Shown here piece after piece: positions 9,600 through 19,993 of a DNA stretch of 64,000 nucleotides. The translations under genes were made by a program, and so were the position numbers. The notes under the pieces were generated by a model. The model searched no databases and had not been told where the DNA came from. It saw only the letters and a list, made by a program, of their open reading frames with translations. Source of the stretch: Tritrichomonas foetus (taxonomy: Eukaryota > Parabasalia > Tritrichomonadida > Tritrichomonadidae); the NCBI GenBank assembly GCA_001839685.1, contig MLAK01000239.1, positions 63,233 to 127,232 of the forward strand, read 5' to 3'. Within the stretch, counting starts at the first letter, position 1. Every line of letters begins with the position of its first letter.

Positions 9600-10740
9600 G
9601 AATTCAAATAAAAAAAATGATGAATTTGTGAAGAAATAGAATTAATTGAATAGGAGGACAACATTTTGATACAACTATTTAACTTTTTGTTTCCACATCA
9701 TGCAGTTTGACTCAACTCGTCTGTCAAAGGCTTCAAACATATTTGAAGCAAATGTTTTTTGACATTCTCAAAAAGTTTCAATATGAATAGAATTCGACCA
9801 CTGACGATCAGGTTTTTACAACTTTTTCATATTATATGGAAGTATTGAATTAAGACAGATTTCTATGACTTGATCATGTTCAGAAAAATTTCAAATGATT
9901 CGAAATGAGGTGATATCTCAACAGAAACAACAGTGCGATCGATCTCAGAACAAAGAAAATCTGACTTCGTATAACATGTTAACTAATTCATGCAAATCAA
10001 AATATTGGATGAATAACGCATCTTGTTTGCTCTCAAGAAATGAAATTTGCAATTATTTTATGTCTTATGATGTAATAATTTATTACATCATATGATGATC
10101 AATTTGGCCAGTAAAATGAAAAGTATGCAACTTAATGTTACAATATTCAAATTATGCCCCAATAATTTCGATTTTATTTTTTTGGTGAGCATGAAATCAT
10201 TTAATAGGAAGCGGCCAGCTGGATATATTTCTTATTCTAAATTGGTTGAATAAGTTACTATCTTAAAAAAGTTTGTAATGAAAGAAATATTTTTCAGATC
10301 TAAAAACCACAAATTCATACTTGAAACTATTTAAACAAACATGATTTCTCGAATATAATTCGAAAATTAAGCAAATTTACGGAATGATTAAATGGCTCTG
10401 GTGAAATTTGATGTTGAAAATCAAAATCCAATATTATCATTTGTTGGGAATGGCAGGAGTCATTTTTAGTAAACAACAATGAAAAAGAATAATGCTTTCA
10501 TCATAGTTTGATGAAAGTCATTTTTACATGAAAATTGTGGAAAATTTATGATTGAAATGTTAGATGAAAAATACCAAAAATTTTGTATAGAATGGTCACT
10601 CATTTTTTTGGCTTAATAATATCACAAAAAGTGATATTTCCTAAACTTTTTCAAAGTAACGAAAAGTTTCAAAATCTTTTCCTATAGAAAACAATAATTT
10701 TTTCTATGCATTCAAAAAAAAACATTCCAAAATCATTTTG
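9600..10740. other. intergenic with a short palindrome
   Basis: AT-rich, head-to-head spacer between the flippase and the Sua5 gene. A 10-bp perfect palindrome with a 3-nt centre lies at 10068-10090 (TGATGTAATA / TATTACATCA). TCATTTTG immediately before the ATG at 10741 fits an initiator. An open frame at 9895-10095 has no protein character. Confidence 0.45.
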
Positions 10741-11784
10741 ATGGCTCGAATTATCAGTACATCTGACGAAGACCTTACTCTTGCCGCCAAACAAATCAAC
10801 AATGGTGAACTTGTCGCTTTTCCTACCGAAACAGTTTATGGGTTAGGTGCTCGATTAGATGATAATTCCCTCGCCAAAATTTTTGCCGCCAAACACAGAC
10901 CATACAGCGATCCATTAATCTGCCATTTCGACACGGCAGAAAACGCGAAAAAATACCTGATTTTGACAGACGAAGAATCTGAAATATTCGATAAATTATC
11001 CGAAGCCTTTTGGCCCGGTCCTCTCACGATTATTGCCCCAGCAACATCGGCTGTCCCTCCCCTCGTTATGGCCGGCACTGGCTGTGTTGGTGTCCGAGTT
11101 CCATCACATCCAATCGCCCACAGGTTTCTCGAGCTTTGCGGTGAGTCAGTGGCTGCTCCATCGGCCAACCTTTTCGGCCACGTCTCGCCGACTTCGATGG
11201 AGCACGTTAAGGCTGATCTTGGGGATGTCGAAAATTTACTCATCGTTTCAGGCGGAAAAGCGACAATAGGAATTGAATCGACAGTTATTCGTCTTATCGG
11301 AAAAACGATTACAGTCTTAAGGCCGGGATTCATCACCGCCGGCCAATTGGAATCAATATCTCCAGGAAATGTCAAAGGAATCTGCAAGGACTCTCAAAAA
11401 CTGGCCTCCCCTGGTCATGAAACAAGACACTATGCCCCAAACGTAGATACAGTTCTGGCACAAATCTCGTCGGACGAAAATGCTGAGCCAATCCCAGAAA
11501 AAGCAGTGATCGTCGACTTCAACAGAAAATTCGCCTCTGTCTCATCAAAGGCTTTACGCTATTTCGACTTGTCGCCAGTCGGGTCAGTGGCTGAAGCAAT
11601 CAACAGGGTGTACGACACTTTAAGAGATGCGGAACTCACGCCTGGTGCAAAAATATGCCTGGTGGCGGACATTGTCGAGTCTGGAAAGGTTGGGGATGTT
11701 CATGATGGTGAGCTTGTTGGATCCCTTAGAGATAGGCTTCTTAGATCTGCTTCTCATCAAATCAGGAAATATAAACTTGTATAA
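10741..11784 (+). CDS. SUA5: Threonylcarbamoyl-AMP synthase, Sua5 type
   Basis: A 347-residue enzyme making threonylcarbamoyl-AMP from threonine, bicarbonate and ATP, the first step of t6A37 modification of ANN-decoding tRNAs. The YrdC domain spans about 1-200: VAFPTETVYGLG near the start, KHRPYSDPLICHF, PGPLTII, GVRVPSHPIA and APSANLFGHVSPTS. The linker SPGHETRHYAPN (Sua5 signature SPGxxxxHYAP) leads to the C-terminal Sua5 domain (about 225-345), so this is the long two-domain form rather than bare YrdC. Of the two adjacent possible starts (TTG-ATG), the ATG at 10741 is used. Codon use is GC-richer than the flanking DNA. TCATTTTG abuts the ATG. Confidence 0.92.
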   Translation: MARIISTSDEDLTLAAKQINNGELVAFPTETVYGLGARLDDNSLAKIFAAKHRPYSDPLICHFDTAENAKKYLILTDEESEIFDKLSEAFWPGPLTIIAPATSAVPPLVMAGTGCVGVRVPSHPIAHRFLELCGESVAAPSANLFGHVSPTSMEHVKADLGDVENLLIVSGGKATIGIESTVIRLIGKTITVLRPGFITAGQLESISPGNVKGICKDSQKLASPGHETRHYAPNVDTVLAQISSDENAEPIPEKAVIVDFNRKFASVSSKALRYFDLSPVGSVAEAINRVYDTLRDAELTPGAKICLVADIVESGKVGDVHDGELVGSLRDRLLRSASHQIRKYKLV

Positions 11785-11818
11785 AAACGAATAAAAAATA
11801 TTATTTGCATTATTTTTT

Positions 11819-11935
11819 TGATGTTTTCATTGATGATGATGTTTTCATTGATTTTGATGTTTTCATTGATTTTGATGTTTTCATTGATTTTGATGTTTTC
11901 ATTTATTTTGATGTGTTCATTTATTATGATGTTTT
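11819..11935 (+). repeat. 18-bp minisatellite, left part
   Basis: Tandem units of the type TGATGTTTTCATTGATTT, just after the Sua5 stop. They are continued beyond the N gap; the last units and the following unique sequence are duplicated there (see findings). Confidence 0.9.
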
Positions 11936-12053
11936 TGATTTCATGCTTTTTAATAGTATGATTTCCTTAGTTGGTAAGATTGTTGGCATTTGAATTTTAG
12001 ATTCAATTGTAGAATCTTCAATATCTGTTTGAAAAACAGAATGGTATAGCTTT

Positions 12054-12090
12054 NNNNNNNNNNNNNNNNNNNNNNNNNNNNNNNNNNNNN
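12054..12090. other. assembly gap (N run)
   Basis: 37 consecutive N. The sequence ending at 12053 recurs at 12469, offset 416 bp, so the gap probably joins two contig ends representing the same locus. Confidence 0.95.
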
Positions 12091-12347
12091 TGATGTGTTC
12101 ATTGATTTTGATGTGTTCATTGATTATGATGTGTTCATTGATTATGATGTGTTCATTGATTATGATGTGTTCATTGATTATGATGTGTTCATTGATTATG
12201 ATGTGTTCATTGATTATGATGTGTTCATTGATTATGATGTGTTCATTTATTTTGATGTGTTCATTGATTTTGATGTTTTCATTGATTTTGATGTTTTCAT
12301 TGATTTTGATGTTTTCATTTATTTTGATGTGTTCATTTATTATGATG
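12091..12347 (+). repeat. 18-bp minisatellite, right part
   Basis: About 14 units of TGATGTGTTCATTGATTA and variants, with G/T, A/T and G/T sub-variants ordered along the array. Because 18 is a multiple of 3, several frames stay open (for example repeating DVFIDY), which I regard as incidental. Confidence 0.95.
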
Positions 12348-12469
12348 TTTTTGATTTCATGCTTTTTAATAGTATGATTTCCTTAGTTGGTAAGATTGTT
12401 GGCATTTGAATTTTAGATTCAATTGTAGAATCTTCAATATCTGTTTGAAAAACAGAATGGTATAGCTTT

Positions 12470-13266
12470 TTGCTTAAGTATTGAGTGAACATTGAATTGA
12501 CAAAATGAATAACAGAGTTTAGAAAAGATCTTGAAATTGTGCGAGACCTGCAAAACAAAATGATTTAAATTCTTTTCTGTGATGAATCGGTTTTCTCTTG
12601 ACAAGAACAAATTAATGTACTTTTTATTTTCTATGAAAGCATACCAATTTCAAACAATTTTATCGAAATGAGTTATTCCTTCGCATTTTTGTCCATCTTT
12701 CAATATATCAAATTTGAAAGATCAAGAATAAATCAGTTAAGAAAGGTATAAAATCTTTTTTCTTATTTTGAAAGAATGAATTGGAAAGCATTCCGTGGAA
12801 ATGACAATTCCATAAACTCATTATTTTCAATTTTCAAAAAGAACAAACATTATTTACTTTTCATTTTGGAGGAAGGATTACTGAACATATCAAAAAAGAA
12901 ATTCATCATTGTACAAAAAAATGTTCTTTATTTTTTTCATTGAAGCTTGAGAATAATTCTTAACACTTCTGCATTGTGACACAAAGTTAAGCATTAAATT
13001 CCAATTCACCTTTAGCATTGTCTAAACTTATTAGTAATATTTTTCAAGTTTTGTCGTAATGCAGATAGATTAATATGATAAAACTCTTCACTGCTGAACT
13101 TTTCAGTGAAAAAACGAAAAAACCAAATTTTTATTAAATAAGAAGTACGAAAAAAGACATCATCATGCATATCAACAATCCTGAGGAGTGAAAATTTTGT
13201 TAAAAAAAGAAAAAAAATTTCTAGGAATTATTTATTCAATCAAATTTCAAATAAAAGTTAAATTAT
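12470..13266. other. intergenic
   Basis: AT-rich. An open frame on the minus strand (to 12558) has a little protein character but no start or homology I recognise. Otherwise nothing seen. Confidence 0.4.
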
Positions 13267-13734
13267 TTAAGCATCTCTTTGCAAACAATTTTTGGTGACC
13301 TGCGCACGAACAGTAGCCTCGAATTTCTTCGGATCAGTTTTCATCATTGATGCGGCTGTCATATTTAATTCGTCGTCAGGATTTGGATTTCGGAGGGCGT
13401 GAATGATTTCTTCGATGACTTTTCGAACGGATACTGTCTGATTGTACGACGTGCGAAGGCAAGCAACACATATTGCGCCAGATACGTCGATGTTGGGATG
13501 AAATATGGGCGTTGTCATGACAGCTCGTGGCGCGTTTTCTGGATATCCGTTATTAAATGTAAGATCGAGTTCAAAAATGTCGTCGTGATAAAGCGAATCT
13601 TCTGGCGCGGTAATTTCGACATGAAGTCTATCGATGCAATTGTCTGGCCACATTACATTTACGTTCTCGATTGGGTCTAAAAGCAGCTGGCGACGCTCTT
13701 TCATGAGTCTTGCTCGACGTTTTTCAGCAGACAT
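13267..13734 (-). CDS. E2 conjugating enzyme, UBC12 (NEDD8 E2)-like
   Basis: A 155-residue UBC-fold protein that accepts ubiquitin or a ubiquitin-like protein from an E1 and passes it on. The core reads FHPNIDVSGAIC with HPN at 79-81 and the catalytic Cys at 89, exactly ten residues after the His as in other E2s. HPNID-x-x-G plus the later NPNPDDELNMTAA stretch match UBC12/UBE2M (HPNIDLEG, PNPEDPLN) better than ubiquitin E2s, so NEDD8 is the likelier cargo. Cys 92 is an extra nearby cysteine. I start at the ATG at 13734 (MSAEKRRARL), not 81 bp upstream, because TCACAA (Inr-like) and a GAAAAAGTG 25 bp away precede it and the extra N-terminus is just hydrophobic promoter sequence. Stop is TAAA. 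Confidence 0.85.
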   Translation of the reverse strand: MSAEKRRARLMKERRQLLLDPIENVNVMWPDNCIDRLHVEITAPEDSLYHDDIFELDLTFNNGYPENAPRAVMTTPIFHPNIDVSGAICVACLRTSYNQTVSVRKVIEEIIHALRNPNPDDELNMTAASMMKTDPKKFEATVRAQVTKNCLQRDA

Positions 13735-13758
13735 TTTTTGTGACTTTTTGAAATCATT

Positions 13759-13767
13759 GAAAAAGTG
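13759..13767 (+). promoter_or_regulatory. GAAAAAGTG motif upstream of the E2 gene
   Basis: Exact motif in the orientation opposite to the gene, 25 bp from its ATG. AAAAAGTCAC on the gene strand lies between the two. Confidence 0.4.
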
Positions 13768-14501
13768 AGATAATATTATAAATAGGCCAAATAAATATTG
13801 AATATAAAATTTCATTAATGAATGAGCAGATCATGATAGCATAAACAATGATGAAGGAAAATCAACTGTTATTCACGTAATATATATTACTAAAACCGTA
13901 AATCATTCATAATACATGAATAATAATCAAAGTGGCCAAATATTTTGGATGGAATTCATTCAACATCATGTCTAATAAATTGAAAATCGAATGCTTATGT
14001 AGGAAATTACATTTTTATCTTTGTTTAATGATAAAATTCTATTGCTTATATCTAGATCAAGAATAATAATGAGTTTCTTATTTTCCCAACTTTGAACAAA
14101 CATAAGTAATGGTGTATCATTTATTTGTCTGTTTTTTTAACACCATATTATTTACTTTCATATAAAATTATAATATAATCAAAATCTTTTAAAAAAACAA
14201 GAAGATAGTATGTTTGAGCGTCATTTAAATTTCGATTCACATGGTCTTTGTTCGATTCATTATCATGTCAAAAAAATCATGTCAGTTTTATCCATGTGTT
14301 TGTTTTTTAGATGGTTTCTTTGCATGTTATTTCATAAGAGGAGTAGTTAATTTAAGAATAAGATAAAAAATGTTCAAATAAATTATTAATGAAATATAAA
14401 TAAAGTTAAATTAAGATTTCGTCATTTTATTCAAGTGTATCAAATTTTTCTAACTACTTAATAATAATAATATATGCTTTTTCTTTTGAATATAATTAAT
14501 C
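13768..14501. other. intergenic
   Basis: AT-rich spacer upstream of the E2 gene and downstream of the formin. No gene, RNA or repeat recognised. Confidence 0.45.
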
Positions 14502-17500
14502 CTAAGATTTTCTCACTCTTGCAAAAGCAGCCGCCAAATCATTTGTATCAGGTTGCTTAGCCTCTGGCCTTGGTGCCATATTTACTTTTCTGAGTCCAGC
14601 TGGTCCAGCTTGCAAAGTTTTCATTAATTCATCCAAAACACCTCGCTGTGCATCACCAGCGGTAAGAGTTGGTCCTCTTTTCACATTTTTGTTACCTCCT
14701 TGAAGTGCTCTCTGAGCTGCTTTTTCTTCAGCAATCTTTCTTTGTTCATTCTGATCTTTAGCACGCCTTAATTCTTCAGCAAGTTTAATGAAAACGGAGA
14801 AGAAATCTGGCATTTGAGTTTTTTCTGGTTCTTCTCCATATGCAGTAACAATTTCTTTATAATTTGTATCAATTTCTTCGAATTCTTTTGGTTGATTTTC
14901 AATTCTTTTCTGGTTTTCTGATTTGAATTTGTTGAACTGTGGATACAATGTATATGTGTCTGCATCAAGAATGAGTTTTTCTGCCTGTGGCATTGATTTA
15001 TCAAGACGATTGAAAGTCATTTCAAGTTGTTTGAAAGATTTTCTTGTTGTTTCAAGGTCAACTTGAAGTGCTTTCTTAATTACTACTAATTGTTCATACA
15101 ACTCTTCAACTGGAAATTGTTCAGCTAAATAATTAACAAGTAAGACTCCTGGTTGTATTGTCCTTATTTCACGAACTTTGTCTAAGAAATCTAATTTGAA
15201 TCCATAAGCGCCACCACGATTTGTTCCACCATTAATAATGTTTCCAATACGAAGAAGCATTGCTAAAAGTTCTTTCAATCTCTGTGACGTTTTGATTGCT
15301 TTGAGTGAATCTTTAATAAAAGTAATAGGCTTTTCAACATCTTCCATTTGTGATTCGAATGTCTTTTTCAGTACTAAGAAATCAACGTGTAATTGTAAAA
15401 GTTTAACCTTTGAAACTGCCTTAACAAACTGTTCAGCTTTTCCAAGTAAATTTGGATCACCATCATAAGCATCAACAGCTGAGATTTCTTCAGGAGTTGG
15501 AAGGTTGTTTTTGAGAGAAATACATTCATCCTCAGTAAGTGCATCATCCAAATTTCTAATTTGGTTAGCAACTTCACTATGTGGACGACGGAATCTTGAA
15601 ACCATAATAGAAATCATTTTTGATCGATTAGGATCCAGAATTTCAACAATTTTTGGTTTTGGTGGTGCATCTTCTTTTCTTTCTGCAGATTTTGCAGGTT
15701 TCGAAGTTTCTGCTTGTGCGAATAGTTCAATTAATTTTTCTTCATCAAGAACGCATTTTCCATCATCGATACTCTTCCATAAAGTCTTCTCACTTTGCAC
15801 ATCAGGTATCTTTGTCCAATAAATTGGTCTACAAGGCTTAGGTGGCTTTGGATTTGGTCTCTTTGGCGGTCCCATTGGTGGAGGAGGTGGAGCACCAGGC
15901 ATTCCACCCATTCCAGGAGGAGGAGGTGGTGGTGGTGGCATTCCTGGAGCACCTGGAGGAGGTGGCGGAGGTGGCGGAGGAGGGGGACCACCTCCAGGAG
16001 GCGGTGGAGGAGGTGGAGGTGGCGGCGGGACATCACCTGGTGGTGGTGGTGGAGGGGGAGGAGGAAAACCACCATCAGGATTTGGAGTTTGTGATTGAGC
16101 AAGTTGAAGTTGACGTTTAAGTTCTTCAATCTCTCGATCTTTTTCATTTACGATTTGTTCGAGTTGAGAAACTTTTTCATTTCCTTCACCTGATTCTGAA
16201 CCACCAATTCTCTTTGTTGATTCCATTTCTTGTGTTGAAGAAGAATCTTGAACTAATGAAGGATTACGTTTAAATTCTTCAAGCTTAGATTGAAGTTCCA
16301 TATTTTCTTTCTCTTTTTCGTCTTTTTTCTCCATTGCTAATTTACATGATTCTTTCAATCCATCAATTTGTGATGCAAGTGATTTCATTTTAGACTCGTA
16401 ATCAGCAACAATGCTTTGTAACATGAGTGAATCTGTTGCTCCACTTGGTTCTTCTTCACGAGTTGATGGTCCATCGTCATGTTTTCTTGGTGGTGGAAGA
16501 GTCCTCAATGAATCCATTTGTTTCGAAAATGCATCAACTGATCCTGATGTTGCCTCAGATACAATCTCCATCAGCGGCTGTGTTGCAATATCAGCTGAGT
16601 TTCCATACATTTTCAAAGAAAGTTCTTTCATTAAATGATTTTCTGGTTCCAAACGAAGTTTAATAGCACGCTTTAGATCACGCGCAAGATCGAATGCTTG
16701 TTGATACTTTTCTGGTTTTCCAGCAGCAGCATTAATTCGAATAATATTAACAACATTATAGAAATAAGTTAATATATTCTTAAATAATGGTGGATGTTTG
16801 TAACAAAGATCCAACAAAGAAATCGAAATGTTATACATGAGATATTTTGGTTCACAAGCAGACATTAAAACAGAAGTAATGTCATTTATGTTGAACATAT
16901 TAACAGAATGATTTGGAAATATTGCATTGATGCATCTCGATTCTTCTTCAAGAGTTGAAATAATTGATAAAATTGGAGGAATTGGACTTTCAATTTCTTG
17001 TAAAGCTTTCAGCATTTCTGCAGATTGAATACTACGAATCCAATCAACTCTTAACGAATGATACTCAGATAGAACTGTGATGAGACCGTTTAAAAATGAT
17101 GATAAAACCAACATGAAATTAGCAGTTGGTCTTTCACGAATTATTGATGTGAATATTTTCCAACCTTTGTGATTTCTGTGCAATTTTCCAATATGTTTCA
17201 AAATATTTTTCAGAACTTTTGTTTGTTTTGATTGTTTTTGATCACAAAACAAGAAAACAAGACAAATTTCCATAACTGTGTCAATAGTACGTGGCACCAA
17301 TGGGAAAATGGATTTAATAAAAATCTCTAAAGAGTTTTCAAACTTTGTGATTTTTGGTGCGCCTGACGCAGAATTGCAAATATGACGCAAACATCCAAGA
17401 ATGTCAAGAAGAATTTGACCTTCTGTTGCTGTTGGATCTTCGAACCCTTCAAGTCGGCCTTGATAATGAGTTAATAACGATAGCAAAGTTAAATGGCCAC

Positions 17501-17903
17501 TTGCTCTGAAAAATCTGGTGCTCCATGTAATCCTGGAGGTTGAAAGGTGAACTGAAATCGAATCTAATAATTGATGTGTGGCACCTTGGCGCAATTGTTT
17601 TAGCAATGCCTCTGGCGATGGCGTCAGCAAATCTCTTTTATTCTGCATTAAAATGAACATCCATTTACTTTGAATTGTTTTCGATTCGAGAGGAGTTCTT
17701 TTTTCTCCGTGTATGTCAAGATCATCTAAAAGCATTTTATGCTTAGCTAGGACATCTTCTTCACATGGGACTTGTTCACTAATTACTTGATCAGTGTACA
17801 TTTCAACTTGAGGTGCTGTAACTACTTCCTCGACATGTTGTTTTGCTTGCGACTTTGTAGGAGTATGCGACTCCCTCTTCTTCTTGCGCGAAAAGAAAGA
17901 CAT
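14502..17903 (-). CDS. Diaphanous-related formin
   Basis: A 1133-residue actin nucleator and barbed-end elongator. Order: GBD/FH3 armadillo region (about 40-430; FEDPTATEGQILLDILGCLRHICNSASG is typical), coiled coil (about 490-600), FH1 with runs of 7-12 prolines separated by Gly (about 605-680) for profilin-actin, FH2 (about 690-1060; PIYWTKIPD lasso start, IGNIINGGTNRGGAYGFKLDFLDK core), and a C-terminal DAD-like motif GVLDELMKTLQAG at about 1086-1098 followed by basic residues. GBD plus DAD imply autoinhibition released by a Rho GTPase; a RhoGAP gene lies 9 kb away but linkage need not mean function. TCATTTTTTAA directly precedes the ATG. Confidence 0.95.
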   Translation of the reverse strand: MSFFSRKKKRESHTPTKSQAKQHVEEVVTAPQVEMYTDQVISEQVPCEEDVLAKHKMLLDDLDIHGEKRTPLESKTIQSKWMFILMQNKRDLLTPSPEALLKQLRQGATHQLLDSISVHLSTSRITWSTRFFRASGHLTLLSLLTHYQGRLEGFEDPTATEGQILLDILGCLRHICNSASGAPKITKFENSLEIFIKSIFPLVPRTIDTVMEICLVFLFCDQKQSKQTKVLKNILKHIGKLHRNHKGWKIFTSIIRERPTANFMLVLSSFLNGLITVLSEYHSLRVDWIRSIQSAEMLKALQEIESPIPPILSIISTLEEESRCINAIFPNHSVNMFNINDITSVLMSACEPKYLMYNISISLLDLCYKHPPLFKNILTYFYNVVNIIRINAAAGKPEKYQQAFDLARDLKRAIKLRLEPENHLMKELSLKMYGNSADIATQPLMEIVSEATSGSVDAFSKQMDSLRTLPPPRKHDDGPSTREEEPSGATDSLMLQSIVADYESKMKSLASQIDGLKESCKLAMEKKDEKEKENMELQSKLEEFKRNPSLVQDSSSTQEMESTKRIGGSESGEGNEKVSQLEQIVNEKDREIEELKRQLQLAQSQTPNPDGGFPPPPPPPPPGDVPPPPPPPPPPPGGGPPPPPPPPPPPGAPGMPPPPPPPPGMGGMPGAPPPPPMGPPKRPNPKPPKPCRPIYWTKIPDVQSEKTLWKSIDDGKCVLDEEKLIELFAQAETSKPAKSAERKEDAPPKPKIVEILDPNRSKMISIMVSRFRRPHSEVANQIRNLDDALTEDECISLKNNLPTPEEISAVDAYDGDPNLLGKAEQFVKAVSKVKLLQLHVDFLVLKKTFESQMEDVEKPITFIKDSLKAIKTSQRLKELLAMLLRIGNIINGGTNRGGAYGFKLDFLDKVREIRTIQPGVLLVNYLAEQFPVEELYEQLVVIKKALQVDLETTRKSFKQLEMTFNRLDKSMPQAEKLILDADTYTLYPQFNKFKSENQKRIENQPKEFEEIDTNYKEIVTAYGEEPEKTQMPDFFSVFIKLAEELRRAKDQNEQRKIAEEKAAQRALQGGNKNVKRGPTLTAGDAQRGVLDELMKTLQAGPAGLRKVNMAPRPEAKQPDTNDLAAAFARVRKS

Positions 17904-18883
17904 TTAAAAAATGAAGTTAAAATTTTTAGTTTTCTTCTGAATTAATTGAATTTTGATGAGGGATTTCAGAAACGTCCTTGAATCATTCTCAAATATGTTG
18001 TTTTTTTTAAATCCATAGTTGGTCTATTTTTGTATAGATTTCATTACTTTACATTTTATCGTCTCTGATTGATCTGTAGAATTCATTTTTTCAATGGTTT
18101 ATGTAAAATGGGATAAGATTATCAGATGAACGAAATAGTCAATTTATTGAATAAAAATGGTGAAATTATTATCTTATTTGGGAGTCACAAATTTAAAATG
18201 ATACATCAAAATTGAAAACATCACATCATTTTTCAAAGGAAATTGTATCATCTTGTAACCATTTTCTCTGTCAGTCAAAATTAAAATATAAACGTGTATA
18301 TAAAGAAAACTTCCCTGATATTAACCTTGTAGGTTTCACACCCAAAATCGTTTGAAACTATGATGAGAATTCTTTCAATTATCATTAAAATTCATAAAAT
18401 TGCTTAAACACTGATATAGAAGATATATTTTGAATAAAATTCTTTATTGTACAGATCTTTGCTGTAGATTTTTTATTTAATAAAAACAATTATTTTAATT
18501 TTACCGTTTTAATCTTTACATTGGCTCATTAATAATAAAAATAATATTTAATATACAAAATATTCACAGAACCATTCCATATTTGTAAAATCGTAAGAGT
18601 CAGATTAATAAGGAATGTCATATTTTGTCAGAATTTTGACAAATTAATAAACAATAACCAGAGCACTCAGATATTCTACATATTCTACATATTCTGCATA
18701 TTTGTTGCTTAAAATAAACATAAAGTGCGGCATTTTTCATGTGAGCATTTAAGGCCAAATGAAAGGTCAAATTAACGAAAAGTGTTCACGATAAAACTGG
18801 TTGCAATTTAAAATGAAAAGTATTTTTTTACTTACAATTAATATACTGATAGAATGAATTCATACCTTTTATGGTATAAATCT
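17904..18883. other. intergenic with short repeats
   Basis: AT-rich. Contains a small 10-bp tandem (TATTCTACAT, around 18670-18700) and one copy of a dispersed foldback sequence at 18740-18815. No gene seen. Confidence 0.5.
18740..18815 (+). repeat. Dispersed foldback repeat, copy 1
   Basis: Reads GTGAGCATTTAAGG, then a FAGGTCAA-like middle, then AAAAGTGTTCACG and an AAAACTGGTTGCA tail. The same order of blocks occurs at 21474-21550 in the second copy, which has perfect ends. Here the inverted ends are imperfect. Confidence 0.55.
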
Positions 18884-19465
18884 TCAACAACAACTTCTTC
18901 CATTTTCATTTGGCTGAAGTGGTTCTGTTTCAGCTTCATGCCTGCTTGTCTCGAGTGTGATTGCAACAATTGTGTCCATTAATTCATCCACATTTTCACC
19001 TGTACTGGATGAAGTATACAAAACTTTAATGTTATTTTCTCTTTCAAATTGCTGAACATCATTTTGTGAAATTCGATTATCAGATGGAATGTCATTTTTT
19101 GTGCCTACAACCAAAATCGGGACATCATCTTCGTTATTTGAACGAACTTCATTCATCCACCACTTTACATTGTTTAATGAAGTCAGATTATCAACCGAAA
19201 AACATACGATTGCGACTTTTGCATTTCTGAAGTAAATTGGCACCACGTGACCATATATTTCTTGTCCGGCTGTATCCCATAATTGAAAATTCATTTTTTT
19301 GACGACATCGTTTTCGCATTGATAATTAATGGTGATAGGAGTGACGCCTGTTCCTATTGTTGGGGTAGCAAACGAAAGAAATGTTTTTGTTTTCATTCTG
19401 TATATCAAAGTTGTTTTACCGACACCTGAATCACCGACAAAAATGATTCTTGGACCTTCACTCAT
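18884..19465 (-). CDS. Rab-like small GTPase
   Basis: 193 residues. P-loop GDSGVGKT (11-18), switch I with Thr in TIGTG, WDTAGQE (63-69), TKND (122-125) and a SSSTG box (SAK equivalent) define a Rab-family GTPase for membrane traffic. The C-terminus ends in Cys-Cys for geranylgeranylation. I start at the ATG at 19465 because the P-loop is then ten residues in, as in other Rabs; the 36 extra in-frame codons upstream are promoter-like and contain TCATAT about 20 bp before the ATG. The subfamily is unclear; WWMNEV and the divergent switch I suggest a trichomonad-specific Rab. Confidence 0.88.
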   Translation of the reverse strand: MSEGPRIIFVGDSGVGKTTLIYRMKTKTFLSFATPTIGTGVTPITINYQCENDVVKKMNFQLWDTAGQEIYGHVVPIYFRNAKVAIVCFSVDNLTSLNNVKWWMNEVRSNNEDDVPILVVGTKNDIPSDNRISQNDVQQFERENNIKVLYTSSSTGENVDELMDTIVAITLETSRHEAETEPLQPNENGRSCC

Positions 19466-19993
19466 TCTGATTTTATGTAATATGATATTGACCTGTATGA
19501 GTCGAAATTTGACCATAATATAGAAATTTTGAAAGAAGCTAAGTGTATTCAAATTCAAAAATATCTCATTCAAAATTCAAAGTGATGTGAACTTTGTAAC
19601 TTGCTTTTCACCTGTTTTCGTCGTTTGGCCATGATTTTATAATGGTGACTACTCGTTTAAAGACATTGATAGAACATCATAGGAAAGTTATACTGCTTGA
19701 TATAATTCTTTTGTTGGTTGAATAAAAAATATGAAATACATTATTGTAATTCAAACTTTTTATCATACATTAGCTCAGAAAATGATTATGATTAAGCAAA
19801 GTCACTTTTTCCCGATGAAATTTTAATGTTTACAACAAAAAGAATGTTGCACTCAAGTCGAAATAATTAATTCTACATTTATATGTGATTACATAATCAT
19901 TATAAATTTGATAATTCAATTAACAAGAAAAACTCTTGGATGATACGAAAAAAGTAGATAAAAGAAATGAAGTCAAAATTGGCAATGAATAAT
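19466..19993. other. intergenic
   Basis: AT-rich spacer. One CACTTTTTC (19803-19811) matches the recurrent promoter-like motif but is not close to an ATG. Nothing else seen. Confidence 0.4.

Noticed and set aside
9895..10095. 66-residue open frame
   Set aside because: No domain or conservation, sits in a promoter spacer, composition like random AT-rich DNA.
11819..12347. CRISPR-like regular array
   Set aside because: Units abut without spacers, and the genome is eukaryotic; a minisatellite.
12095..12409. Open frame encoding repeated DVFIDY
   Set aside because: A by-product of an 18-bp repeat without stops; other frames and the opposite strand are open as well.
15795..16147. Several open frames rich in Trp, Arg, His or Glu over the formin FH1 region
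   Set aside because: Shadows of the proline codons of FH1 on other frames.
14502..17903. Formin as viral or bacterial proline-rich effector
   Set aside because: GBD/FH3, FH2 and DAD are all present in eukaryotic order; an ordinary formin.
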